Positions 8,879 through 16,807 of a stretch of 64,000 nt of DNA are shown here, piece by piece. This DNA comes from an uncultured Bacteroides sp. (lineage in GTDB: Bacteria; Bacteroidota; Bacteroidia; Bacteroidales; Bacteroidaceae): NCBI GenBank assembly GCA_944322285.1, contig CALUOR010000001.1, forward strand, positions 62,001-126,000, in the 5' to 3' direction. Position numbers and translations under genes: made by a program. How positions within the stretch are numbered: position 1 is the stretch's first letter; the number at the start of each line of letters is the position of its first letter. The notes under the pieces were generated by a model that was given only the letters and a program-made list of their open reading frames with translations, did no database searches and was not told where the DNA came from.

Positions 8879-9033
8879 AAATGGGAATTTAGCTATTAAA
8901 TGAAGAATGATGAATTAAGAATGAAGAATGACCATGCGGCGTGATTGTGCGCACTGACAGCGCAGCCTAAATTCTTCATTCATCATTCTTAATTCTTCAT
9001 TGAAGCGCGCTTGCGCGCGCTAAATTATCATTT
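8879..9033. repeat. Modular inverted-repeat element, copy B (interior inverted)
   Basis: Ends are AAATGGGAATTTA (8879-8891) and TAAATTATCATTT (9021-9033), in the same orientation as copy A. The interior is the reverse complement of copy A's: the central block reads CCATGCGGCGTGATTGTG ... GCGCAGCC, and the GC-rich small hairpin (GCGCGCTTGCGCGCGC) sits at the right end rather than the left. Copy D at 37024 is almost identical. It lies in the 5' leader of the phosphohexomutase gene. Confidence 0.85.
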
Positions 9034-9070
9034 AAAAGAAATGTAATTAACCTTGAAAAAATAAATTTGT

Positions 9071-10810
9071 ATGGAAAATCAAGAACTGATTAAGCAAGTG
9101 ACTGAAAAAGCCCAGCAATGGCTGGGACCCGCCTACGACGCCGAAACGCAGGCGGAAGTAAAGCGTATGCTGGAGAGTGAAGACAAGACCGAACTCATAG
9201 AGTCCTTCTACAAGGACCTGGAGTTTGGTACGGGTGGTTTGCGCGGCATCATGGGTGCCGGAAGCAACCGTATGAACATTTATACCGTAGGCGCCGCTAC
9301 ACAAGGCTTGGCCAACTACCTGAACAAGAATTTCGCCGGCCAGCCCATTTCCGTAGTGGTGGGTCACGATTGCCGCAACAATAGCCGTAAGTTTGCCGAA
9401 ATTTCCGCGGACATCTTCTCGGCCAACGGCATCAAGGTTTATCTCTTCGACGATCTCCGTCCGACGCCCGAAGTATCCTTTGCTATCCGCCACCTGGGAT
9501 GCCAAAGCGGTATCAACATCACCGCCAGCCACAACCCTCGTGAGTACAATGGCTACAAGGCTTATTGGGACGACGGTGCGCAGGTATTGGCTCCGCATGA
9601 CACGGGCATCATCGAGGAAGTAAATAAGGTAAAGGTGGCCGACATCAAGTTTAAAGGCAACAAAGACTTGATTCAGATTATCGGCGAAGACGTGGACAAG
9701 GTTTACTTGGACAAGGTTCACTCCATCTCCATCGACCCCGAAGTCATTAAGCGTCAAAAAGACCTGAGCATCGTCTACACTCCGCTTCACGGTGCAGGGC
9801 GCGCGTTGATTCCCGCTTCGTTGAAGCTCTGGGGCTTTGAAAACGTACATTGCGTAGAGGCGCAGATGGTGAAGGACGGAAACTTCCCTACAGTGGTCTC
9901 GCCCAATCCGGAAAACGCCGAGGCACTGACCTTGGCTATCAAACTGGCTAAGGAGATAGACGCCGACATCGTGATGGCCAGCGACCCTGACGCCGACCGT
10001 GTAGGCATGGCTTGCAAGGACGACAAGGGCGAATGGGTGCTCATCAACGGTAACCAAACGTGTCTGCTCTTCCTCTACTATATCATCAAGAACCGCATCG
10101 CTACGGGCAAGATGAAATCCACGGACTTCATCGTGAAGACCATCGTGACTACGGACTTGATTAAGACCGTGGCCGAGAAGAACAACATTGAGATGCTGGA
10201 TTGCTACACTGGCTTTAAATGGATTGCCCGTGAAATCCGTCTGCGCGAAGGCAAGCAACAGTACATCGGAGGCGGTGAGGAAAGCTACGGCTTCCTGGCC
10301 GAGGACTTTGTCCGCGATAAAGACGCCGTGTCCGCCTGCTCTTTGCTGGCCGAGATTTGCGCTTGGGCGAAAGACCAGGGCAAGACGTTGTATGACGTGC
10401 TGATGGGCATCTACGTGGAATACGGATTCTCCAAGGAAACCACCGTAAACGTAGTGAAACCCGGCAAGAGCGGCGCCGACGAGATAAAGGCCATGATGGA
10501 CAACTTCCGTGCCGAACCGCCGAAGGAAATCGGAGGCTCGAAAGTGGTGCTCATAAAGGACTATAAGACGCTGAAGGCTACAGATGGCGAAGGAAAGGTC
10601 AGCGACCTCGTTATGCCGGAAACGTCCAACGTACTGCAGTACTTCACCGAGGACGGTACGAAGATTTCCGTACGTCCGTCGGGCACGGAGCCTAAGATTA
10701 AATTCTACATCGAGGTGAAAGGCACAATAGGATGTCCCAAGTGCTATGTCAGCGCAACGAAAGAAGCCGAAGACAAGATAAAGGCTGTTCGTGAGTCGTT
10801 GGGCATCTGA
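9071..10810 (+). CDS. Phosphoglucomutase/phosphomannomutase family alpha-phosphohexomutase
   Basis: It interconverts hexose-1-phosphate and hexose-6-phosphate, linking glycolysis with nucleotide-sugar and capsule synthesis. The 579 residues carry all family motifs: the phosphoserine loop TASHNP (S153), the Mg-binding loop DPDADR (D305, D307, D309), the sugar-binding GGEESYGF (near 400) and the phosphate-binding RPSGTEPK near the C-terminus. The length matches the long PgcA-like forms of Firmicutes and Bacteroidetes. It is a single gene with its own promoter, a leader containing element B, and a terminator hairpin shared with the convergent agmatine deiminase gene. Substrate preference (glucose or mannose) cannot be told from sequence alone. 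Confidence 0.93.
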   Translation: MENQELIKQVTEKAQQWLGPAYDAETQAEVKRMLESEDKTELIESFYKDLEFGTGGLRGIMGAGSNRMNIYTVGAATQGLANYLNKNFAGQPISVVVGHDCRNNSRKFAEISADIFSANGIKVYLFDDLRPTPEVSFAIRHLGCQSGINITASHNPREYNGYKAYWDDGAQVLAPHDTGIIEEVNKVKVADIKFKGNKDLIQIIGEDVDKVYLDKVHSISIDPEVIKRQKDLSIVYTPLHGAGRALIPASLKLWGFENVHCVEAQMVKDGNFPTVVSPNPENAEALTLAIKLAKEIDADIVMASDPDADRVGMACKDDKGEWVLINGNQTCLLFLYYIIKNRIATGKMKSTDFIVKTIVTTDLIKTVAEKNNIEMLDCYTGFKWIAREIRLREGKQQYIGGGEESYGFLAEDFVRDKDAVSACSLLAEICAWAKDQGKTLYDVLMGIYVEYGFSKETTVNVVKPGKSGADEIKAMMDNFRAEPPKEIGGSKVVLIKDYKTLKATDGEGKVSDLVMPETSNVLQYFTEDGTKISVRPSGTEPKIKFYIEVKGTIGCPKCYVSATKEAEDKIKAVRESLGI

Positions 10811-10837
10811 TTGAGATAGAATACAATTAGTTTTTTC

Positions 10838-10891
10838 AAGGAGTTAAGCGATACCTTTCTGAAAATGAATGGTATGTGACTTAACTCCTTG
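10838..10891. terminator. Bidirectional hairpin terminator
   Basis: CAAGGAGTTAAG (10838-10849) pairs with CTTAACTCCTTG (10880-10891). A T-run precedes it and another T-rich tract follows, so it can serve both convergent genes. Confidence 0.8.
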
Positions 10892-10910
10892 TTTTGTTCC
10901 GAGGATTTTC

Positions 10911-11939
10911 CTATCGGATAACTCCCGTGGGATATTGCATGGTGACGCAATGCAACGAGCCATGTTGACGGATAAGCGGACGGCAATCGATGCCTGTTAT
11001 CTCCTTGTCGGGGAAAGCCAGGGCCAACACTTCCTTCGCCAGGGCATCGTTTTCGGGCTGGGCATAGGTGGGAAACAGCACCGCACCGTTCATCACCAGA
11101 AAATTGGCATACGTGGCGGGCAGTCGCTCTCCGTCCTCTACAATGGGGTCGGGCCAAGGCAAGGGGAGCAGGCGATAGGGCTTCCCGTCCAAGGTACGGA
11201 AAGTCTTGAGCTGCTCTTCCATCCGTTGCAATTCCCCGTAATGTTCATCTTCCGGCCGGGTGCAGCGCACGTAGACGATGGTGTCGTTCGGACACAAACG
11301 CGCCAAGGTATCTACGTGGCTGTCCGTGTCGTCTCCGGCCAGGTAGCCGTAGTCCAGCCACAAGACTTGCCGTGCGTGAAAGGCATTGCGCAGATACGCC
11401 TCTATTTCCTCACGGTTCATCTCTGCGTTGCGGTTGGGTGATAGGAGGCATTCCGAGGTGGTGAGCAACGTGCCTTGCCCGTCGCTCTCTATGGAACCGC
11501 CCTCCAGCACAAAGCCCAGACGATTGGTGTAGCGCCCGTGCAGATGTCCGTCCTTCACTAAACGGCGGGTGATGAGATTGTCTTTGTCTGAGGCGAATTT
11601 CAGTCCCCAGCCATTGAAAGTGAAGTCCTGCAGATAGGCATTGCCTTCCTTGTCCAGCATGGTGATGGCTCCGTGGTCGCGCGCCCACGTGTCATTTGTG
11701 TCGCACGTGGCAAGGCGTACGTTTTCCATTCGAACCTTGCCTTCAATTTGCCGGCGAACGGTGTCCGGCTCAGGCGTCACGATGAGCAAAAGTTCTCTTC
11801 GGGCTATTTCGATGGCAATGCGTGTAAAACACTCCTGCACTTCCTCCAGCATGTATGCCCAATCGGTATGGGCGTGCGGCCAAGTCAACTGGATGCCGCT
11901 TTGGGGAGCCCATTCGGCGGGCAGATATGTTTTATTCAT
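10911..11939 (-). CDS. aguA: Agmatine deiminase (peptidyl-arginine deiminase family)
   Basis: The enzyme converts agmatine to N-carbamoylputrescine and ammonia, a step from arginine to putrescine. The 342-residue protein shows the family motifs WARDHGAI, GGSIESDG, the D-x-H region DDTDSHVDT and the catalytic Cys C331 in GSLHCVTMQYP. Length is usual for the family. It has no signal peptide. Its start codon overlaps the stop of the DUF2148 gene (ATGA, 11936-11939), so the pair is translationally coupled. No N-carbamoylputrescine amidase gene is in this window. A wider PAD-like deiminase is possible, but residues and size favour agmatine. Confidence 0.92.
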   Translation of the reverse strand: MNKTYLPAEWAPQSGIQLTWPHAHTDWAYMLEEVQECFTRIAIEIARRELLLIVTPEPDTVRRQIEGKVRMENVRLATCDTNDTWARDHGAITMLDKEGNAYLQDFTFNGWGLKFASDKDNLITRRLVKDGHLHGRYTNRLGFVLEGGSIESDGQGTLLTTSECLLSPNRNAEMNREEIEAYLRNAFHARQVLWLDYGYLAGDDTDSHVDTLARLCPNDTIVYVRCTRPEDEHYGELQRMEEQLKTFRTLDGKPYRLLPLPWPDPIVEDGERLPATYANFLVMNGAVLFPTYAQPENDALAKEVLALAFPDKEITGIDCRPLIRQHGSLHCVTMQYPTGVIR

Positions 11940-12475
11940 TTTCCTTCTTTCGGTTTTCTGTCAAAAAACGGATTCTTCGATGAAGCGCTTACCGGGATGG
12001 CCAGCACCATCTTACTGCCTTCGGGAAGCATGCCTAAACGTTGGGCGGCCAAACCTGCGGAAAACATCACGCGGGTGTCTACGCGGAAGTCGGCGGCCGT
12101 GGCGCATGCCGAGCCTACGGCGATACCTACATCCACCGTGTTCAGGGCACAAGGCACACCGGCGGCACGTCCCGTGCAAGTGGGAAATCCGCAATGGCCG
12201 CAATTCAAGCCTTGCGCTTGTTCGCGCGTACCAATCAATAACACACATTCGGCTTGCAGAACGTTGTCCGCGTCGCGCAAAAAGAACTTCATGCCCGTTT
12301 CTTCGGCTATCCGGCGCATCTCGTCCGCCAGGCGGGAGAGATCATCGTCTGTCACCAGGGCAATCTCTATCACGTCAATCCCCTTCCCCTTGGGGGCGGT
12401 GCGGGCGGCGGTCATCATTTGACGTGCCACGTTCAGCGCCTGCGCATGGCGCAAGTCTCTTTCATTTTCTATCAT
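11936..12475 (-). CDS. DUF2148 ferredoxin-like cysteine-rich protein
   Basis: I place the start at the ATG 12473-12475 because AAGGAG lies eight bases before it; the frame also has a TTG two codons earlier. The 179-residue protein has the DUF2148 pattern: Cys at C77, C92, C95, C100, C109 and C124, with the cluster GLNCGHCGFPTC suggesting an iron-sulphur cluster. Family members are uncharacterised, small cytoplasmic proteins of anaerobes. It is the first gene of a two-gene operon with agmatine deiminase, which may be chance, as no functional link is known to me. A -7 box lies at 12507-12514. Confidence 0.85.
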   Translation of the reverse strand: MIENERDLRHAQALNVARQMMTAARTAPKGKGIDVIEIALVTDDDLSRLADEMRRIAEETGMKFFLRDADNVLQAECVLLIGTREQAQGLNCGHCGFPTCTGRAAGVPCALNTVDVGIAVGSACATAADFRVDTRVMFSAGLAAQRLGMLPEGSKMVLAIPVSASSKNPFFDRKPKEGK

Positions 12476-12506
12476 AATCAAGTCTCCTTAGAATGAATTA
12501 GTCGGA

Positions 12507-12514
12507 CAAAGGTA
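12507..12514 (-). promoter_or_regulatory. -7 box for the DUF2148-aguA operon
   Basis: TACCTTTG on the minus strand. It diverges from the transporter promoter at 12537-12544 with only 22 bases between the boxes. Confidence 0.65.
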
Positions 12515-12536
12515 TGAAAAAGTCGTGGAATATCCT

Positions 12537-12544
12537 TATCTTTG
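12537..12544 (+). promoter_or_regulatory. -7 box for the SLC13-type transporter gene
   Basis: TATCTTTG matches TAnnTTTG. Its position excludes the upstream in-frame start at 12525 and supports the ATG at 12579. Confidence 0.7.
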
Positions 12545-12578
12545 CCCCCGGTTAATCATCTTAAACCTTTGTTTGTCC

Positions 12579-14432
12579 ATGTGGATTACAATCTCAATCT
12601 TGGTCGTGTCGGCCATTTTCTTCATGAGCGGCAAGGTGCGTTCGGACTTGGTAGCCGTATGCTCCCTGTTGATGTTGCTCATTTTCCATATACTGACACC
12701 TGAAGAAGGTCTGTCCGGTTTTTCCAATTCAGTGGTTATCATGATGATAGGTCTGTTTGTCGTGGGCGGAGCCATTTTTCAGACAGGCTTGGCCAAGATG
12801 ATAAGCAGCCGTCTGCTGAAGTTGTCCGGACGTAGTGAGTTACGCTTGTTCCTGCTCGTCATGCTTGCCACGGCGTTTATCGGCGCTTTTGTGAGCAACA
12901 CGGGCACGGTTGCCCTGATGTTGCCCATCGTGGTGAGCATGGCAGCCAGTACGGGCACCAACTCGCGCCGTCTGCTCATGCCGCTTGCCTTTGCCAGTAG
13001 CATGGGAGGCATGATGACGCTCATCGGTACGCCTCCCAACCTCATCATTCAGGATGCGCTGACGGGGGCGGGCTACGAGCCGTTGTCCTTCTTCTCGTTC
13101 CTGCCCGTGGGCCTGATATGTTTGGGTGTGGGCATCGCGGTGTTGCTTCCCGCCACCAAATGGTTTTTGTCCGATAAAAAGTCGGGTGGGAGCGAGAACG
13201 CTTCGGGCAATAAATCCTTAAAGGAACTTGCGCATGAATACGAATTGACGGATAACTTGTTCCGTCTGCGGGTAGGGGAAACATCGGCGGCTCTGGGACG
13301 GACAATAGCCGGGCTGGATTTGCGCCGGGCATACGGGGTAGACATCTTGGAAATACGTCGCGAAAAAAATTCGCAAGCGCGCCTGCTGCACTCCGTCACC
13401 CAACTTTCCGCCCCTGACACGGTGCTGGAAGAGGGTGACATGCTCTATGTCATCGGTGATAGTGACCGGGTGGGCCGTCTGTCATCGGAGTTGGCGTTGG
13501 ACATGCCGGACAGTGCCGGAGCGAAGGCGGAAGGCCAGGACGGGCTTGCCTTCTACGACATAGGCATCGCCGAGATTGTGCTGATGCCCTCATCGCGCAT
13601 GATTAACCGCACGGTGAAAGAGGTGGATTTCCGCCGCACTTTCCATGTCAACGTGCTGGCCATCCGGCGCAAGAAGGAGTACATACGCCGGCACCTGGGC
13701 AGCGAGAAAATGCATAGCGGCGACGTGCTGCTGGTGCAAGGACGTTGGGAGGACATAGGCCGCTTGTCAGGCGGTGAGGACAATTGGGTGGTATTGGGAC
13801 AGCCCCTTGCCGAGGCGGCCAAGGTGACGCTGGATTATAAAGCGCCCGTAGCGGCGGCCGTCATGATGCTGATGGTAGGCATGATGGTGTTCGACTTCAT
13901 TCCCGTGGCTCCTGTCACGGCGGTGATGATAGCGGCGGTGCTGATGGTGCTCACGGGGTGCCTGCGCAGTGTGGAGGCGGCTTACAAGACTATCAACTGG
14001 GAAACCATTGTCCTGTTCGGCGCGATGCTTCCCATGTCGCTTGCTTTGGAGAAGACGGGCGTTTCGCAACACTTGGCGGACGCTTTGGCGGGCAGTATCG
14101 GAGGCTATGGGCCTACGGCTCTCCTGGCGGGCGTCTATTTCACCACTTCGCTTATGACCATGTTCATCAGCAACACCGTCACGGCGGTATTGATGGCACC
14201 CATCGCATTGCAAAGCGCCATCCAGGCGGGTGTCAGCCCCGTGCCCTTTCTGTTTGCGGTGACCGTGGCGGCCAGCATGTGTTTCGCCTCTCCCTTCTCC
14301 ACACCGCCCAATGCGTTGGTGATGCCCGCCGGACAATACTCCTTTGCCGATTACGTAAAGGTAGGACTTCCCTTACAGGTCATCATGGGATTGGTGATGA
14401 TAGTCGCGCTTCCGTTGTTGTTCCCGTTTTAG
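12579..14432 (+). CDS. SLC13-family anion permease with RCK_C (TrkA-C) domains
   Basis: A 617-residue inner-membrane transporter. It has an N-terminal half of about six membrane segments (roughly 1-190 including FVSNTGTVALMLPIV and IGTPPNLIIQDAL, the hallmark Asn/Thr-Pro motifs of the DASS/SLC13 ion-binding site). A cytoplasmic region of about 200-400 follows with two TrkA-C-like repeats (each around V-L-E-x-G-D-x-L-x-V-x-G). The C-terminal membrane half repeats FISNTVTAVLMAPIAL and FSTPPNALVMPAG. Likely a sodium-coupled anion transporter (sulphate, phosphate or dicarboxylate; substrate unknown). I chose the ATG at 12579 because the promoter -7 box lies after the earlier start. Confidence 0.88.
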   Translation: MWITISILVVSAIFFMSGKVRSDLVAVCSLLMLLIFHILTPEEGLSGFSNSVVIMMIGLFVVGGAIFQTGLAKMISSRLLKLSGRSELRLFLLVMLATAFIGAFVSNTGTVALMLPIVVSMAASTGTNSRRLLMPLAFASSMGGMMTLIGTPPNLIIQDALTGAGYEPLSFFSFLPVGLICLGVGIAVLLPATKWFLSDKKSGGSENASGNKSLKELAHEYELTDNLFRLRVGETSAALGRTIAGLDLRRAYGVDILEIRREKNSQARLLHSVTQLSAPDTVLEEGDMLYVIGDSDRVGRLSSELALDMPDSAGAKAEGQDGLAFYDIGIAEIVLMPSSRMINRTVKEVDFRRTFHVNVLAIRRKKEYIRRHLGSEKMHSGDVLLVQGRWEDIGRLSGGEDNWVVLGQPLAEAAKVTLDYKAPVAAAVMMLMVGMMVFDFIPVAPVTAVMIAAVLMVLTGCLRSVEAAYKTINWETIVLFGAMLPMSLALEKTGVSQHLADALAGSIGGYGPTALLAGVYFTTSLMTMFISNTVTAVLMAPIALQSAIQAGVSPVPFLFAVTVAASMCFASPFSTPPNALVMPAGQYSFADYVKVGLPLQVIMGLVMIVALPLLFPF

Positions 14433-14442
14433 GGAGGAAAGA

Positions 14443-14456
14443 TAAATTATGATTTA
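14443..14456. repeat. Solo right-end-like sequence of the modular element family
   Basis: Just after the transporter stop, ATAAATTATGATTT with its flanks (AAAGATAAATTATGATTTAAG) resembles the right end of copies A, E and H with one or two changes. No left end or inverted arms accompany it. Confidence 0.4.
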
Positions 14457-14499
14457 AGAATAAGTAGCACAGAATGCGGGTGATTATATTCTTTTTTTG

Positions 14500-14507
14500 T
14501 ATCTTTG
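14500..14507 (+). promoter_or_regulatory. -7 box for the Nif3-like/zinc-ribbon operon
   Basis: TATCTTTG, followed after 22 bases by the ATG at 14530. Confidence 0.7.
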
Positions 14508-14529
14508 CGCCCAAATTCTCATAGCATAT

Positions 14530-15318
14530 ATGAAAATAAAGGAGATTGTAAGCGCCCTTGAACGGTTCGCGCCTCTGCCTTTGCAAGACGGATTTGATAA
14601 TGCCGGCCTGCAAATAGGATTGACAGATGCGGAAACTACAGGGGCTTTGTTGTGTCTGGACGTGACGGAAGCCGTGCTGGACGAAGCCATCGCGCTGGGG
14701 TATAACCTGGTGATAGCCCATCATCCGCTCATCTTCAAAGGGTATAAGTCGCTTACGGGGCGTGACTACGTGGAGCGTTGCATCCTCCAGGCGGTGAAAA
14801 ATGACATTGTGGTGTATGCGGCGCACACAAACCTGGATAACGCCTGGGGCGGTGTGAACTTCAAGATAGCCGAAAAGTTGGGGCTGAAGAATGTTCAAGT
14901 GCTGGAACCGAAAGGAGGCGAGTGGGGGACAGAAGCCGGAGCGGGCGTCATCGGCGAACTGGATGAGCCGGAAACCGAGACGGACTTCCTGCACCGGGTG
15001 AAGAAACTCTTCGAAGTGGAGTGCCTGCAGCATAACAAGCTGACCGGACGTGAGATTCAACGGGTGGCTCTGTGTGGAGGCGCAGGCGCTTTCCTCATAG
15101 AGGAAGCTATCCGCCAAAGAGCCGAGGTGTTCATGACCGGAGAGATAAAATATCACGAGTTTTTCGGGCATGAAAACGAAATTCTGCTGGCCGCCATCGG
15201 TCATTATGAGAGCGAACAATATACGAAAGAATTATTTTATACGTTAATCAGGGAGATGTTTCCCGATTTGGAACTGAAACAAACCCGGGTGAATACAAAT
15301 CCCATAAAATACATGTAA
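14530..15318 (+). CDS. Nif3-like dinuclear metal-centre protein (YbgI/GCH type 1-like family)
   Basis: The 262-residue protein belongs to the NIF3/YbgI/DUF34 family, which forms toroidal hexamers with two metals per site; its cellular role is unsettled. Metal ligands are visible as H64/H65 in AHHPLIFKG, a glycine-rich CGGAGAF turn, the GEIKYHEF motif and GHYESE near the end. The track frame begins at 14497, inside the promoter; the ATG at 14530, behind the -7 box at 14500-14507, is the likely start. Only five bases separate its stop from the zinc-ribbon gene, so the pair is an operon, an arrangement common in Bacteroidetes. Confidence 0.9.
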   Translation: MKIKEIVSALERFAPLPLQDGFDNAGLQIGLTDAETTGALLCLDVTEAVLDEAIALGYNLVIAHHPLIFKGYKSLTGRDYVERCILQAVKNDIVVYAAHTNLDNAWGGVNFKIAEKLGLKNVQVLEPKGGEWGTEAGAGVIGELDEPETETDFLHRVKKLFEVECLQHNKLTGREIQRVALCGGAGAFLIEEAIRQRAEVFMTGEIKYHEFFGHENEILLAAIGHYESEQYTKELFYTLIREMFPDLELKQTRVNTNPIKYM

Positions 15319-15323
15319 CGAAA

Positions 15324-16154
15324 ATGGCTAAAGAAGCAAAGAAAGATCCGCAGGAATTTACGGTAGAACAGAAACTTAAAACATTGTACCAGTTGCAAAC
15401 CACCCTTTCTAAGATTGATGAAATCAAGACGTTGAGGGGTGAACTTCCTTTGGAAGTGCAGGACTTGGAAGACGAAATCGCTGGCTTGAACACCCGCGTG
15501 GAGCGCATCAAGTCGGAGATAGCCGAGCTGAAGACGTCTATCGCCACTAAGAAGGTGGAAATAGAAACAGCCAAGGCTTCTGTAGCGAAATATAAGGATC
15601 AGCAGGACAACGTGCGCAACAACCGCGAGTATGACTTCCTGAGCAAGGAAATAGAGTTTCAGACGTTGGAAATAGAATTGTGCGAGAAACGCATCCGCGA
15701 GTTTACCGAGCAAGAGGAAACCAAAACGAAGGAAGTGGAAAGTTGCTCCCACGAGCTGGAAGAGCGTGAGAAAGACTTGGAGGTGAAGAAAAACGAACTG
15801 GAGGAAATTATCTCGGAGACGAAGCAGGAAGAAGAGAAGCTCAGGGATAAGGCCAAAGATCTGGAAACGAAGATTGAGCCTCGTCTGCTCCAATCGTTCA
15901 AGCGCATCCGCAAGAACTCGCGCAACGGGCTGGGTATCGTCTACGTGCAACGTGACGCGTGCGGAGGTTGCTTCAACAAGATTCCGCCCCAGCGCCAGTT
16001 GGACATCCGTTCGCGCAAGAAAATCATCGTGTGCGAATATTGCGGCCGCATCATGATTGACCCCGAACTGGCTGGCGTTACGGTAGAGCCGAAGGCCGAA
16101 CCGAAGGAAAGAACAAGCAGAAGAAGGCGTTCGGCGTCGAGCGAGGCGGAGTGA
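15324..16154 (+). CDS. Coiled-coil protein with C4 zinc ribbon (CdsZ-like)
   Basis: The 276 residues consist of a long, charged coiled coil (about 12-190, rich in E/K with heptads) and a C-terminal C4 zinc ribbon: C213/C216 in CGGCF and C237/C240 in CEYCGRI. A basic tail ends the protein. This matches the zf-RING_7/C4-type zinc-ribbon family, whose members have been linked to ribosome or nucleic-acid contacts; its exact role here is unknown. It is the second gene of an operon with the Nif3-like gene, and a strong hairpin follows 32 bases after the stop. Confidence 0.87.
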   Translation: MAKEAKKDPQEFTVEQKLKTLYQLQTTLSKIDEIKTLRGELPLEVQDLEDEIAGLNTRVERIKSEIAELKTSIATKKVEIETAKASVAKYKDQQDNVRNNREYDFLSKEIEFQTLEIELCEKRIREFTEQEETKTKEVESCSHELEEREKDLEVKKNELEEIISETKQEEEKLRDKAKDLETKIEPRLLQSFKRIRKNSRNGLGIVYVQRDACGGCFNKIPPQRQLDIRSRKKIIVCEYCGRIMIDPELAGVTVEPKAEPKERTSRRRRSASSEAE

Positions 16155-16186
16155 CACTTCTTCCGGACAAGATGATTGGAAAAAGT

Positions 16187-16241
16187 AAAGATGGCTTTGA
16201 GCGCGCTAAAGAGGGACTTTACGACGCTCAAAGCCATCTTT
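16187..16241. terminator. Bidirectional hairpin terminator
   Basis: AAAGATGGCTTTGAGCG (16187-16203) pairs perfectly with CGCTCAAAGCCATCTTT (16225-16241). It lies between the convergent zinc-ribbon and FHA genes. Confidence 0.8.
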
Positions 16242-16272
16242 GGTATGCTTAATCTCCCTCTCTGTATCCGCG

Positions 16273-16794
16273 CTATTTCCCCGCCCGAAGAATAAATGTT
16301 GTAGCTCCGATGGTGACTATCGCCCCGTCCTCGATGCGGATGCGGTCTTTATCTCCTAAGATTTCGTTATTGAGGAAAGTGCCTGTCAGGCTGGGTGCGT
16401 CTCGCAGGGTATAGGCAAGCCTGCCTTGCTTGTCTCGTTTCACGTTGATGACGCAGTGTCGGCGGTCCATGCTCATGTCCGAGGTTTCGATGGGGACTTG
16501 TATCTCTGTTCCTACGCATCGGCGTCCTATGATGTTATCCCCTTCGCGCAAAGGCAGTACTTGTTTGAATCCAAACACGTTTTCTATGACCGTAATGCTT
16601 CCGAAAGCGTCTTTGAAAGCTTCTTCGTTCAGGTTTTCTTCCTTGCGGGTGGCTTGCATTCTTGTCTTTCCCAGGCGGATGCTGAATTGCTTTCCGCAAT
16701 GGTCGCATACGAAAACCAATGATTGGCCTTCGCTGTATTTCGTCTCGTCAAAAGTCAGGTAATTCTCGCATTTAGGACACCGTATACGTTTCAT
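16273..16794 (-). CDS. FHA-domain protein with N-terminal zinc ribbon
   Basis: The 173-residue protein begins with a zinc ribbon (C6, C9, C30, C33: MKRIRCPKC ... CDHCGKQF) of the zinc-ribbon/MJ0042 kind. A forkhead-associated domain follows (about 75-173, with IIGRRC, a DRRHCVI segment in place of the classic S-x-x-H loop, and the T-x-LNN turn near TGTFLNNE). FHA domains bind phosphothreonine peptides, so it probably reads Ser/Thr phosphorylation, or serves as a scaffold. It has no membrane segment. It lies 13 bases after the HU/SPOR gene in the same direction, so the two are probably co-transcribed. Confidence 0.88.
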   Translation of the reverse strand: MKRIRCPKCENYLTFDETKYSEGQSLVFVCDHCGKQFSIRLGKTRMQATRKEENLNEEAFKDAFGSITVIENVFGFKQVLPLREGDNIIGRRCVGTEIQVPIETSDMSMDRRHCVINVKRDKQGRLAYTLRDAPSLTGTFLNNEILGDKDRIRIEDGAIVTIGATTFILRAGK

Positions 16795-16807
16795 CTTTTC
16801 CTTGTTT

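Noticed and set aside
12525..12578. Upstream start for the SLC13-type transporter
   Set aside because: The -7 box TATCTTTG at 12537-12544 lies inside this extension, so the ATG at 12579 is preferred.
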